A DNA stretch of 64,000 bases from Shewanella maritima (GCF_004295345.1 NZ_CP036200.1:2315001-2379000), one strand, 5' to 3'. Numbered from the stretch's first letter, positions 11,199 through 19,994 are shown. Numbers and translations: made by a program. The notes: a model not told the origin generated them from the sequence alone.

Positions 11199-11225
11199 AT
11201 CCCCGGCTCAGGCTGGGGATTTTTG
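11199..11225 (+). terminator. Terminator of the pst operon
   Basis: A 9-bp stem with one G-U pair (ATCCCCGGC / GCTGGGGAT, TCAG loop) is followed by TTTTT, 34 bp beyond pstB. Confidence 0.88.
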
Positions 11226-11805
11226 TTGCTCCACGCATCCTCTTCAGTATACCGATTGCGGCTAATGGCATACATCACACCAGAGTTTGCTAGTAAAATT
11301 TACCGAATGCTACAGGAATGCAATATTTAAGTTCTTAATAAATTAATGACTTAACGGCTAAATAATATTCAGGACACCATACGTTAAACGAATTGCATGT
11401 TTAGTCACGCACCTAGGCGCTTTTATGGTAATAACACAATTGATACATTCATTCAGTGACAATATTTGATAACATTATCAGGTTAAATATGCTGAATACT
11501 GGGTTTGCAGAGGTTATTTTGCGAACTCATTGCGTGGGAATTTAGGCAGGGTTTGAAAAAAACCGCCTTCCATGGCTCCGTGGTGTATCTCAACAGAAGT
11601 TTAAGAACACGAAAAACTACGGCGTCAACATAAATGTTTTGCACATAGCCTGCATAAATATGATGAAACCCAGTGTATACAGTGATAATTAACTAAAAAA
11701 CACCGAGTGTTTTAGTAGCTATTAGTAAAAAGCCAAGGCTTTGGCAGTTATTCATAGAGATAGCTTTAGAAACGCCACAAAACCTATATTTACGGGAATG
11801 TGTAC
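11226..11805. other. AT-rich intergenic region
   Basis: 580 bp with no credible open frame and no recognised element. It contains A/T-rich stretches and a short imperfect hairpin (CCATGGCTCCGTGG near 11573). It presumably holds the promoter of the following gene. Confidence 0.5.
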
Positions 11806-12456
11806 ATGACAACAAAACTCTCAGCGAATGCCAAAGCAGAGTTAGGCACTCTGCTCGTCAATTCATCAGAGCTAGTCGACCTATTAAGCCTGCTACCCAA
11901 AGAGCATTTAAAGGATTACCCACTGCTACAAAAGGAGTTAGTGAGCAAACACCCTCACGTTAAAGACTTCAACAAGGCAATTAAAGACAAGCAGTTCACT
12001 AAAGAAGAGTACCTTGACCGCATTTTGGCGCGTTTAGATGGCTTTGCCTACGACATGGCGGTTAGCAGCAACCTGGATTACTTAATTGAGCGCGTAAAAC
12101 TACTAGTGGGCGCAGACATCGACAAAATCGATGAAATGACACTCAATGAAATTGGTGCAGACATCTTACAACGTGTACTAATCGACCTCAGTACCCAGGT
12201 TCGCAAACACGTACAGCCAAAAGCAGACCATCCATTTATGGCTGAGCGTGGTCGCATTGACCATGTTTTCTGGCGTCATGCCGACAAAGCTTATAATGCT
12301 TATAAAGAGGGCTATACCACCCAAGCCGCACTCGATGCCTGGTGTCAGCTAAACCTCAACACTCGTTGTCCGCAAAGCTTTATTCGTTGGATGAAAGCCT
12401 ATGGCGACCCAACCGAAATCTCTGATTGGCAAGAATATATTCGCCTAAGCAAGTAA
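11806..12456 (+). CDS. Conserved-looking soluble protein, function unknown
   Basis: 216 aa from ATG 11806, which is preferred over the in-frame GTG at 11800 because the GGGA RBS then has normal spacing. It is soluble, with no signal peptide or membrane segment. The composition is helical and charged, with a C-terminal part rich in aromatic residues (VFWRHADKAYNAYKEGY, SFIRWMKAYGD). No family is recognised. It stands alone with its own terminator. Confidence 0.75.
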   Translation: MTTKLSANAKAELGTLLVNSSELVDLLSLLPKEHLKDYPLLQKELVSKHPHVKDFNKAIKDKQFTKEEYLDRILARLDGFAYDMAVSSNLDYLIERVKLLVGADIDKIDEMTLNEIGADILQRVLIDLSTQVRKHVQPKADHPFMAERGRIDHVFWRHADKAYNAYKEGYTTQAALDAWCQLNLNTRCPQSFIRWMKAYGDPTEISDWQEYIRLSK

Positions 12457-12518
12457 TACAAACTTAGCTTAAGTGAACACTAATAGAGTTAGTGGCGATT
12501 AATAATGATTCACTACAG

Positions 12519-12555
12519 AAAGGCCGAGCTTATAGAGATAAGCCCGGCCTTTTTC
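12519..12555 (+). terminator. Rho-independent terminator
   Basis: A long hairpin (AAGGCCGAGCTTAT / ATAAGCCCGGCCTT with one mismatch) is followed by TTTTT, about 60 bp beyond the stop of the preceding gene. Confidence 0.88.
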
Positions 12556-12709
12556 TTATCCGCCATAAACACTCCTAATGATGTTTAGTAAACCCATTAA
12601 CCTTATGCTTACGTTTGAGTGTTGGCCAAGCAACGATTAAACATTAGCTTTGATGTTTAATAACATATGTGTTTGCTTGTTCATCTCATCATATTACTCC
12701 TTCTTATTT

Positions 12710-12736
12710 GCTCCAACAGGATGGTTGGAGCCTTTT
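12710..12736 (+). terminator. Terminator-like hairpin in the leader of the SMR gene (possible attenuator)
   Basis: A perfect 8-bp stem GCTCCAAC / GTTGGAGC with loop AGGATG is followed by CTTTTT. It ends only 18 bp before the efflux-pump start codon, so transcription of that gene must either start after it or read through it. It may be an attenuator. No alternative anti-terminator pairing is obvious by eye. Confidence 0.6.
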
Positions 12737-12754
12737 TAAAAAGGTAAAGGTTAA

Positions 12755-13081
12755 ATGAACAGCTACATCTGCCTTAGTATTGCAATCGTATCGGAAGTGA
12801 TTGCTACCTGTCTTCTCCCCGTAACAGCTGGCTTTACTCGCTTTTTACCTTCTTTGGGCTGCGCCCTAGGTTACGCAAGTGCGTTTTACTTCCTATCACT
12901 GGCTACAGCAAACATTCCAACCGCTATTGCCTATGCTATTTGGTGCGGGGCGGGAATAATCCTGATCTCACTCATGGGCATGCTTCGCGGTCAAATTCCT
13001 AATATAGAGACCATTATCGGCATGGTTTTGGTCATCATAGGGGTTGCGATGATCAATATTTACAACCCTGTTCAAGACTAA
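12755..13081 (+). CDS. Small multidrug resistance (SMR) efflux protein, EmrE/Qac type
   Basis: 108 aa with four membrane helices. SMR proteins are antiparallel dimers that exchange protons for cationic drugs. The essential membrane glutamate is at position 14 (E14), and the EmrE substrate-site aromatics are present as Y40, Y60 and W63 (YAIWCGAGI). This places it with the Qac/EmrE rather than the guanidinium (Gdx) subtype. It has the RBS AAAGG. A terminator-like hairpin sits immediately upstream and a true terminator follows. Confidence 0.92.
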   Translation: MNSYICLSIAIVSEVIATCLLPVTAGFTRFLPSLGCALGYASAFYFLSLATANIPTAIAYAIWCGAGIILISLMGMLRGQIPNIETIIGMVLVIIGVAMINIYNPVQD

Positions 13082-13115
13082 TATGAATAAGCCCCAAATA
13101 ATCGAATTTAAACAG

Positions 13116-13143
13116 CAAAGCCCAAGCGGTTGCTTGGGCTTTG
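13116..13143 (+). terminator. Terminator after SMR gene
   Basis: A stem of about 12 bp (CAAAGCCCAAGC / GCTTGGGCTTTG) lies 35 bp beyond the SMR stop. The T-run is short. Confidence 0.75.
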
Positions 13144-13193
13144 TTGTATCTGACTAGCTCTCAACGGTCTTGGTGGTAGCTGTAAACCTTAGT

Positions 13194-13208
13194 TTTACTC
13201 TGACCCAA
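13194..13208 (-). repeat. GGGTCAGAGTAAA dispersed repeat, copy 1
   Basis: The minus strand reads TTGGGTCAGAGTAAA. The same 13-15 bp word recurs in intergenic DNA near 15931, 15951 (partial), 29527, 29712, 36602 and 36634 of this window. It sits just beyond the stop of the exonuclease gene. Confidence 0.75.
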
Positions 13209-13223
13209 TTTTAAGATCTCAGC

Positions 13224-13934
13224 TTAGGGCTTAAACACCTGCTTAAATTCACCATTAGACTGCCCAAACAACTGCACCGCCAGCGCCATAAATAGCTCTG
13301 CAGTGGCAATCGCATCAACCGAGGCGCTATGCCCATGGTACTCAGGCAAACCATAACGCTGACGAACAGATGCTAACCTAAAATCACCATCTTGTTGGTT
13401 TTGCCGATTTAACGTCATCGACTTTTCAATCGCTAAGGTATCCAGCCACAGCACCGGCAACGGTGGTAGACCGTACTTTTGCATCACATAGTGATCAATA
13501 AATTGCTGCTCAATTTGCCTGCCATGTACCAGCAACTGCTTACCATGCATTTGCTCAAACAAGTGATCCATCACCTCATCAAGCTTGCGGGCATCACGGA
13601 GCATTTGCGGCACAATATGGTTTATCACCGCCGTTTCAGGGCGCACAACACCTTTGATATAGGTATGGGCAACACTCGACAACTCGATATGCTTGCCCTG
13701 CATAGTTACATAGCCAACACTAAGAATATGGTCTTTGCTGGCATCAAAGCCGCTGGTTTCAATATCTAGCGACAAATAGGTTAAATCGGCAACTGGAGAA
13801 TTTAACTCAGGTAACGGCTGATTAATAAGCACTTTTAAGTGCTCAGGCATATCAGGATGTGCCTGCAAATAGGCTTTGCGCGCTCGAGCCAGACGCGATA
13901 ATGGATGAAATGAGTTAAGCCAGTTTTTAAGCAT
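13224..13934 (-). CDS. DEDDh 3'-5' exonuclease, DnaQ/PolC epsilon-like
   Basis: 236 aa. The exonuclease core starts near residue 55 with LSLDIETSGFD (ExoI: D and E ligands). ExoII (VHGRQIEQQFIDHY) and the ExoIII HSASVDAIATAELF motif with the catalytic His and Asp follow. It lacks a helicase or polymerase domain. ATG 13934 is chosen because AGGAG sits 6 nt before it; the longer frame would start with TTG. It lies 9 bp downstream of the cNMP/CBS/DUF294 gene, and this pair commonly occurs together, so co-transcription is likely. The substrate is unknown; the protein is often annotated as an epsilon-like exonuclease. Confidence 0.88.
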   Translation of the reverse strand: MLKNWLNSFHPLSRLARARKAYLQAHPDMPEHLKVLINQPLPELNSPVADLTYLSLDIETSGFDASKDHILSVGYVTMQGKHIELSSVAHTYIKGVVRPETAVINHIVPQMLRDARKLDEVMDHLFEQMHGKQLLVHGRQIEQQFIDHYVMQKYGLPPLPVLWLDTLAIEKSMTLNRQNQQDGDFRLASVRQRYGLPEYHGHSASVDAIATAELFMALAVQLFGQSNGEFKQVFKP

Positions 13935-13943
13935 CACCAACTC

Positions 13944-15734
13944 CTACTTGCTACTAAAGCGCAGCTTAGCCGCCTCTTGCATATTACTAATAATGCGAAA
14001 CGCATCTTTCAAATGCTTGCGCTCAAACGAGCTAATGGCGCTCGGCTCCATATGGTTATTTGGCTGTAGCCCTTGACGCAGCGCCGACAACTGATGGTTA
14101 AAACGCAGCTGGGTTAAAAAGTAAAACGCCTCAATCACATCTTTAAAGTCATCTTCATTGAGCAGCTTTTGCTCCACCGCAAATTCAAAGCGCTCACGGG
14201 TGCCAGTCTTAGAGCAGCCAACCGCGAGGCCATATATACGCGCTAAATCGACAATCAGGGTCAACGCATACTTTTTAATATTCAAAACTCGGGTGTTGTT
14301 GCCGCTTTTTTCGAGCACTAGCTTGTTGAAAATACCCAAGGGCGGCTGAGTACGCACCGCATCATTGACCAATGACGGCAAGAATTGGTTATCTTCATTA
14401 ATTAAGCTGTGTAAATGGTTTTGTAAGCTTTCAGATAACTCGGCATTACCATGTAAACTGCGCACTTCAAGGAATACGCTGACATTCATCAACATGCCAT
14501 ATTGCGGATTCGTCACCCACTTGCGATAGCACTCTTTCCATACGCTCAAGGTTTGGCACCACTTAGGGTTAGACGCCATATAGTGCCCAGTACAGTTGGG
14601 ATAACCACAGGCATCCATATGATGGGTAACAAACTCACTTAGCTGCTGAAAATAAGCTTTATCAGCTTCAGTAGCACCCTCTTGTAAAATAATGGCACTG
14701 TCTTGATCTGACAACATGTGCACTTCATTACGCGCATGGGAACCAGCCACAATCCAGTTGTAATCACACGGCGGCGCGCCGAACTGCTCTTCTGCCATTT
14801 GCAGTAATCGGCGATTATAGCCATCCATGATCATCGCCATGACCTGACCAATAATCTCGGAATCAACCCGGCCTTCAACCAATGCCTCGAAAATAGCTTG
14901 GCGCTCAGACGTTAACTCAGCTAGGCCTTCTGGGGTGTCGGTATATTTAATCTTCTCAATTAAGAAAATCGCCTGCATACGGTGCTTTTGCACCAGGTGC
15001 GATGACGTTAATAAACCCAGTACATCATTGCCGCGCACCACAGGTAAACTGCGAATGTTGTATTGCATCATCAAAGAAGCGGCTTTGAGAATGAGATCAT
15101 CAGGGTCGATGGTAATTGCTGGGGTCGTCATCACCGCTTTGATTGGCAAGCTAATATCCATTCCATCGGCAATCACTCGCTTGGTCATATCACGGTCAGT
15201 AATAAGGCCGACGATTTTACCGTCTTGTTTGATAATAGCCGTCGAGCTGCGGCAAGCATTACGCATCTCTTTAGCAACGTCCTGAATGCTCATATCAATA
15301 TCGACCACAGCAGCCTGACCACGGGCAACTTCAGAGACTTTTTTGAGGAACAAGCCCTTTTCTTTATTAGACCACACCACATTCAGCGCCGAGCGCAAAC
15401 GCAGCTGCGCGCCTGCAGAAATGCTCTCGCTAAACTGAGGATATTGCTTAGTCAGCTTGAGTAACTTGGAGTGTGGCACCTTATACAACAAGGTATTTTC
15501 AATGGCAGTCGCTTTGTAACCGTCCAGGGCATTTTTTAGTGGCTCTAAAAAGGTAAAGCCGAATAGGTCTTCTTCACCCATTTTCGAGCGTAACACGCCG
15601 TCAGGTCTGCGCTGCTCCATGGAACCTGTGCGGATGATATACAGGTACTTTTCGGTGTTATCGTCACCAAACTCAATCTGCTCACCACGACCTAGATAAG
15701 TGATACTGGTGCACGAGGCAACATCTTTTAACAC
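13944..15734 (-). CDS. cNMP-binding / CBS-pair / DUF294 nucleotidyltransferase protein (5' end displaced by frameshift)
   Basis: The open frame of 596 aa begins with a GTG (MLKDVASC...). Domains in order: a cyclic-nucleotide-binding-like domain (about 1-110), a CBS pair (about 150-260), then a GlnD-like nucleotidyltransferase DUF294 domain (AGSHARNEVHMLSDQDSAI near 330 carries the G-S and D-x-D type motif) and the C-terminal DUF294_C helical domain. The frame starts in mid-domain. A second frame just upstream (ATG 15808) encodes the missing 26 N-terminal residues, ending at ...PFDQLPAQC. Joining the two by restoring one T in TGTTAAAA gives a normal cNMP-domain N-terminus of about 622 aa. This is either a real disruption or a sequencing error. 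The function is probably signalling or uridylyltransferase-like, and is not established. Confidence 0.85.
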   Translation of the reverse strand: MLKDVASCTSITYLGRGEQIEFGDDNTEKYLYIIRTGSMEQRRPDGVLRSKMGEEDLFGFTFLEPLKNALDGYKATAIENTLLYKVPHSKLLKLTKQYPQFSESISAGAQLRLRSALNVVWSNKEKGLFLKKVSEVARGQAAVVDIDMSIQDVAKEMRNACRSSTAIIKQDGKIVGLITDRDMTKRVIADGMDISLPIKAVMTTPAITIDPDDLILKAASLMMQYNIRSLPVVRGNDVLGLLTSSHLVQKHRMQAIFLIEKIKYTDTPEGLAELTSERQAIFEALVEGRVDSEIIGQVMAMIMDGYNRRLLQMAEEQFGAPPCDYNWIVAGSHARNEVHMLSDQDSAIILQEGATEADKAYFQQLSEFVTHHMDACGYPNCTGHYMASNPKWCQTLSVWKECYRKWVTNPQYGMLMNVSVFLEVRSLHGNAELSESLQNHLHSLINEDNQFLPSLVNDAVRTQPPLGIFNKLVLEKSGNNTRVLNIKKYALTLIVDLARIYGLAVGCSKTGTRERFEFAVEQKLLNEDDFKDVIEAFYFLTQLRFNHQLSALRQGLQPNNHMEPSAISSFERKHLKDAFRIISNMQEAAKLRFSSK

Positions 15735-15808
15735 TGGGCGGGAAGTTGATCGAAAGGGTCAATTTGACCAATAAAATCAACGATATTAGGAATTAAAGAT
15801 TCATCCAT
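15730..15808 (-). pseudogene. Out-of-frame N-terminal fragment of the cNMP/CBS/DUF294 gene
   Basis: ATG 15808 opens MDESLIPNIVDFIGQIDPFD, then QLPAQC and a stop at the TGTTAAAA junction. The residues fit the start of a cNMP-binding domain (PFDxLP) and continue directly into LKDVASC of the downstream frame if one base is restored. The shift needed is -1. The site is not a classical X XXY YYZ slippery heptamer. Confidence 0.75.
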
Positions 15809-15930
15809 GGTCGCCACTTACCTCGTAACACTAGATGTATTTGTATGATTAATTATCATAGCTCAAACCTCGACCAACAACTATGACTTTGTCGCGCTTT
15901 TAGTATGGGACAAGTGCCACTATTTAACAT

Positions 15931-15964
15931 TTTACTCTGACCCAGATTTTGCTCTGACCCAAAA
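15931..15964 (-). repeat. GGGTCAGAGTAAA dispersed repeat, one full and one partial copy
   Basis: Two copies in tandem on the minus strand, TGGGTCAGAGTAAA (15931-15944) and TTTTGGGTCAGAGC (15951-15964), lie between the DUF294 promoter and the TonB-receptor terminator. Confidence 0.75.
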
Positions 15965-15966
15965 GT

Positions 15967-15996
15967 TAAAAAGGCCTCCGAGTGGAAGCCTTTTTG
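15967..15996 (-). terminator. Terminator of the TonB-dependent receptor gene
   Basis: A hairpin (AAAAAGGCCTCC / GGAAGCCTTTTT, one bulge) with U-runs on both strands lies 30 bp beyond the receptor stop. Confidence 0.82.
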
Positions 15997-16025
15997 ATTC
16001 TGCGAAGTTTCGCCATGCGCCTAGC

Positions 16026-18170
16026 TTAGAACTGATACTGCAGCGAAGCTTTAATACTGCGCCCAGCACTGTTGGTTGCACTGTTCATGCAGCCACCGGT
16101 GAGGTAGTCGGTACCAAATAGGTTATCAACATTAACGCGAATAATGGCTTGCTGATCATTGGCAAATTTAAGCTGATAGCTCATGCCTGCATCCACTTTA
16201 ACGTAACCATCTTTCTTGAACTTATTTGGTGTATCACCAAAACGATCACCTTCATAAGTGGCCTTTAAATGCAGATTGGTGTCGTCATTAAGCTGATAGC
16301 TCAGCCAGCTTGAAGCGCTAAACCTTGCTGTATCCTTGGAGCGTTTACCTGCGTATTTAGGGTCGCTGATAATTTTGCCATCAAGGTACATCATAGATGC
16401 GTTAATCGATAAGCTGTCAGACAGATACCCTTCCATCGCTAGTTCTAGACCTTGATGTCGCACCTTGCCTGCAGCCGTGGTAATTTGAGTTTTACCGTTT
16501 TCATCAGCATCAAACTTCTCGGTCACAAGCTTGTTAGTTTGCTCAATATCAAATGCCGCGGTAGAAACCAGTAAACCACCGTCAAAGAACTCACGTTTAA
16601 CACCAATCTCTAATGACTTTCCACGCATAGCATCAAACAGCTTCTTATCGTTGATATCTGCGCTGTTACTGATTGGGTCAGTCGGCTCAAAGCTTTCGCT
16701 GTAGGTACCATACACTGTGGTTTCTGGCGTTGGGTGATACATAACGGCAAGCTTTGGTAGCACGTTGAAGTGGGTAGCCTTATTATTACGCTCACGATCA
16801 AAGCGCAAACCAGCTAATAAGTGCCATTGCTCATTAAACTCAATGAGATCTTGTATATATAACGCATTGGTGACACGACTCACCTCGCTAATTGCCTCGC
16901 CTTTGCGATAGTCCAAATCCGCTGGCTTGTCGATGATGATAGCGTCATTAATATCATACTCGCCGGCAATAGCGACCTTCTTTTGCATACCGGTTTTGCG
17001 ATAATCCACAACACTGCTTCCAAGCAGCACATTGTGGAATACACTGCCAGTATGTAACTCACCCTTGAGATCCAAAAATACGGTTGAAACGTCAAACTTC
17101 TCAAAGGTATCACGGCCACGTAGTTTGTATTTACCAGTCGTTAAACTGCCGCCCACTTTGCCTATCTTGCCGTACATGCTTTCGGTGGTTTGACGCTCAT
17201 GTACTTGATGGTTAGCTCCTGCGGTTAAAGTCCAGTAATCAGACAAGTTTGAGTTTAAGGTCACACCCATGTTCTCAACACTAGACTCGCGCTTAGACCA
17301 AGGCATATCCCAAATAAAGTCACGCTTACCTACACGCTCCCATTTACCGGTTTCAAGGTTCTGTTCATGCTGAGCGCCCATGTCGATGCCAGCATCATCA
17401 TTGGTGCTGTCAAAGTTAAAGCTAACGATAGTGTTGTCGCTCAGATCCGCCTCAAGCATTAATGCGCCCACTAAGCGGTCTTGCTCGGCGTAGCTACCAT
17501 CTTTGTACTTGCGCCAGCCAGTTTGCCCCGCTTTTGAGATAATCGCGCGGCCGCGAACCGTTTCTGCTGCATTCAAAGCTCCGCCAAAGTCAGCCATGCT
17601 GCGATGGTAACCGAATGAACCAAACTCTTGCTCTAACGAAAAGTGACGCTCTGCTTTTGCACTCTTGGTTACTAGGTTAATCATGCCTGCGGGCGTGGAT
17701 TTGCCATACAGCAGCGCAGATGGGCCTTTTAGCACTTCGATACGTTCATAAAGCTCAATCGGCTGAGCGTAACGAGAAAGGTGGAATTGACCATCGCGCA
17801 TGTAGCTTTGGTCTGGCTCTAACACAAAGCCACGCATGTAAAAACGCTCGCGACCACGACGCACATTACCAGTAGACACACTGGCATCGTTGTGTAGCAC
17901 CTGACCTAAAGTCACCGCGCCTTGGGCTTCAATTAAATCTGCGCCATACACAGACACTGAGCCTGGCGTGTCCAGCTGGCTCATGTCTAGCTTCATTGCA
18001 GAGCTATTGCTGGGCTTCACATGACGCACACCATGAACGTTAATGGTCTCTACAAAAGCCTGGTGATGATCATGATGTTTGTGATGCTCATGCATACCTT
18101 CATGGGCAGCCACGTTACTGGCTGCCATTGTCAAAGAAATCGTTACAGCAAGCGCACTTAACTTATACAT
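16026..18170 (-). CDS. TonB-dependent outer-membrane receptor with His-rich N-terminus
   Basis: 714 aa from ATG 18170, chosen because GGAG sits 8 nt upstream; the open frame runs nine codons further. The signal peptide ends at VAAHE. The mature protein then starts with a His-rich stretch (HEGMHEHHKHHDHH) and a TonB-box-like ETINVHG. A plug domain (about 65-180, with ERIEVLKGPSALLYG and PAGMINLVTK) is followed by a 22-strand barrel ending in ASLQYQF. The architecture is that of siderophore receptors of the FhuA/FpvA class. The His-rich tail suggests a metal ligand or metal sensing. No Fur palindrome is visible upstream, which is unusual for an iron receptor. The substrate is unknown. Confidence 0.9.
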   Translation of the reverse strand: MYKLSALAVTISLTMAASNVAAHEGMHEHHKHHDHHQAFVETINVHGVRHVKPSNSSAMKLDMSQLDTPGSVSVYGADLIEAQGAVTLGQVLHNDASVSTGNVRRGRERFYMRGFVLEPDQSYMRDGQFHLSRYAQPIELYERIEVLKGPSALLYGKSTPAGMINLVTKSAKAERHFSLEQEFGSFGYHRSMADFGGALNAAETVRGRAIISKAGQTGWRKYKDGSYAEQDRLVGALMLEADLSDNTIVSFNFDSTNDDAGIDMGAQHEQNLETGKWERVGKRDFIWDMPWSKRESSVENMGVTLNSNLSDYWTLTAGANHQVHERQTTESMYGKIGKVGGSLTTGKYKLRGRDTFEKFDVSTVFLDLKGELHTGSVFHNVLLGSSVVDYRKTGMQKKVAIAGEYDINDAIIIDKPADLDYRKGEAISEVSRVTNALYIQDLIEFNEQWHLLAGLRFDRERNNKATHFNVLPKLAVMYHPTPETTVYGTYSESFEPTDPISNSADINDKKLFDAMRGKSLEIGVKREFFDGGLLVSTAAFDIEQTNKLVTEKFDADENGKTQITTAAGKVRHQGLELAMEGYLSDSLSINASMMYLDGKIISDPKYAGKRSKDTARFSASSWLSYQLNDDTNLHLKATYEGDRFGDTPNKFKKDGYVKVDAGMSYQLKFANDQQAIIRVNVDNLFGTDYLTGGCMNSATNSAGRSIKASLQYQF

Positions 18171-18321
18171 GCTTTTTACTCCGCAAGGGCTGTTCAACTA
18201 ACAATCAATCGCGCGAGTATGCCGTAACCAAGTTCACTAACCCTTACTAAGTCTCTTAACGTGTTTTAGTAATCACTGAATTGCCATCATTGTTCAATAA
18301 ACCACCAACAAGGGTTAGCCG

Positions 18322-18612
18322 ATGCCATTCAAACTAAATATCAGTGTTGTTGCACTGGCTGTCATCACCATGACTGGCTGCGAACCACAAACGGGACAAC
18401 TGATGCCGCAAGGCACCTTTGAGCGAGCAAGCTTAGACCGCTGTCAGGATGCCGCTTTGCAAAGCTACCTGTATAACAAGCATGCATTTGGAGAAGATGC
18501 CGCGCAGATTATGCAGCGTAGTCAGGTGGCACATTGCCAACGCACACAAGCAGAGCAACTGCAACAAGCATTAAATAATGCATTAGCCATGCACAGTGAG
18601 CGTACTGACTAA
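18322..18612 (+). CDS. Small lipoprotein, function unknown
   Basis: 96 aa with a lipoprotein signal; the lipobox VITMTGC places the acylated Cys near residue 20. The mature part is helical and Gln/Ala-rich with two further Cys. An RBS (AAGGG) precedes the start. It is divergent from the TonB receptor. No family is recognised. Confidence 0.7.
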   Translation: MPFKLNISVVALAVITMTGCEPQTGQLMPQGTFERASLDRCQDAALQSYLYNKHAFGEDAAQIMQRSQVAHCQRTQAEQLQQALNNALAMHSERTD

Positions 18613-18778
18613 CCTAGAGCGGGTCTCTAAGGTGATTTATCAGCAACAAACCGCCGCGAAATTGGCCTTACCTGTAATTGTTAAAAACTGATTACTAATA
18701 AGGCTAATGTCGTTTAGTAATTCGCTCTGTGGGATGCTTTAACCCATTGGAGCAACAGCCAAAGATGAGAGAGCATTT

Positions 18779-19132
18779 ATGAACTTTGATTGGCACGAAC
18801 TCCATACCAATGAGTTTGAGGAAAACCTCAAGTTTTACACTTCAACCTTCGCGGTCAATGTACGTAAGTTACGCGGTCGCAATGGTAAACGTTACGCTCT
18901 GCTGACCCGAGTCGGCGAGCCAATGCCATCTTCTGGCATTGTTGAGTCTGACGTAAACCAAGGTTGGAAAAGTTTTATTAAGGTGATCAACGTCGACCTT
19001 GCTAAACAAAAAGCCATTCGTAACGGCGCGATGGAAGTTGAGTCTTATGACATTCCACGCGTTGGCAGCGTTTGTGAGCTTGTAGAACCTAGCGGCAGCA
19101 AAGTGTCGTTTATTCAATACGACCCAAGATAA
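18779..19132 (+). CDS. VOC (glyoxalase/bleomycin-resistance) superfamily protein
   Basis: 117 aa, a single VOC-type beta-alpha-beta unit pair: N-terminal FDWHELHTNEFEENLKFYTSTF, then a central strand set, and the C-terminal SVCELVEPSGSKVSFIQYD. The typical metal-ligand pattern is only partly visible (H7 and E83-type positions), so substrate and metal are unknown. The gene is 58 bp ahead of the phytochelatin-synthase-like gene and may be co-transcribed with it. Confidence 0.75.
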   Translation: MNFDWHELHTNEFEENLKFYTSTFAVNVRKLRGRNGKRYALLTRVGEPMPSSGIVESDVNQGWKSFIKVINVDLAKQKAIRNGAMEVESYDIPRVGSVCELVEPSGSKVSFIQYDPR

Positions 19133-19190
19133 CTCGCGCTCGTTGTAGCAAAAGATCACCACAAAATTAATTGGTATGAAGGATGAGAGC

Positions 19191-19994
19191 ATGAAAAACA
19201 CATTTTTAAAATCAGCTGGCTTAGGTTTATTAATGCTAGGCGCACTAGCAAGCCCGCTGACTATGGCAAGCAACAAAGTATTAGACTGGGCAAGTAAAGA
19301 AGGCCAAACCCGCCTAATGAACTCAGTAGATAACCAAGACTTTTTCTCGTTAGCACCACACTTTGAAGGCCAATCTAACAAGGTATTTTGTGGTATTGCC
19401 TCAATGGCAATGGTAGCCAATGCTCTGTCTGTTACCCCAAATGGTGACAGCATTGAGCTTGACCCAAGCCGCATGACTGAAGCAGAGCTTGAGTACTTCC
19501 CTAAAGATGGTTGGAGCCCGTTCTTCCACCGCTATACGCAAGAGTCAGTATCAAAGGTAAGCCCTAAACCTCGCATTGAAATGTTTGGTAAGCCAACCGA
19601 GAAACACCCTAAGGGTGACTATGGTATGCAGCTAACTGACTTTGAAGCACTTGGTACCCAAATGGGCTTCAAAACCGTTATTGAACCAATTGACTTAGAC
19701 AAGAAAGACAGCTGCGTTTATGCCTCTTACATTAAGAAGCAGTTAATCGCTGGCCTTGCAGACCCAGATAAATTTGTTGTGGTGAACTATTCACGTGTGC
19801 CGCTAGAGCAGCGCGGTACTGGCCACTACTCACCTATTGGCGCATACCACCCAACATCTGACTCGTTCTTGGTAATGGATGTGTCTAACACATACCAAAC
19901 CTGGGTGTGGATCAGCAGCCACAACTTACTTGAAGCTATGGCAACACTAGACGGCGACCAGGTTCGTGGTTACGCCATTGTTTCTAAGGGCTAA
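19191..19994 (+). CDS. Exported phytochelatin-synthase-like cysteine peptidase
   Basis: 267 aa from ATG 19191 (AAGGA RBS; an earlier in-frame ATG at 19176 lacks one). A Sec signal of about 26 residues (GALASPLTMASN) comes first. The papain-like phytochelatin synthase catalytic triad can be placed as C67 (VFCGIASMAMVANAL), H212 (GTGHYSPIGAYH) and D230 (FLVMDVSNTY). Bacterial one-domain homologues hydrolyse glutathione to gamma-Glu-Cys rather than polymerising it, so a periplasmic glutathione hydrolase is more likely than true phytochelatin synthesis. It neighbours the His-rich TonB receptor, which may point to metal handling. Confidence 0.85.
   Translation: MKNTFLKSAGLGLLMLGALASPLTMASNKVLDWASKEGQTRLMNSVDNQDFFSLAPHFEGQSNKVFCGIASMAMVANALSVTPNGDSIELDPSRMTEAELEYFPKDGWSPFFHRYTQESVSKVSPKPRIEMFGKPTEKHPKGDYGMQLTDFEALGTQMGFKTVIEPIDLDKKDSCVYASYIKKQLIAGLADPDKFVVVNYSRVPLEQRGTGHYSPIGAYHPTSDSFLVMDVSNTYQTWVWISSHNLLEAMATLDGDQVRGYAIVSKG

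Noticed and set aside
12710..12754. Guanidine-II (mini-ykkC) riboswitch before the SMR gene
   Set aside because: Only one hairpin is present and its loop is AGGATG, not the paired ACGR loops that define that class. The pump is also of the Qac/EmrE subtype.
15726..15740. Programmed -1 ribosomal frameshift in the DUF294 gene
   Set aside because: The junction TGTTAAAA is not an X XXY YYZ slippery heptamer and no downstream pseudoknot is apparent; a single-base deletion is simpler.
18171..18321. Fur box expected upstream of the TonB-dependent receptor
   Set aside because: No 7-1-7 palindrome resembling the Fur consensus was found in the intergenic region by eye.
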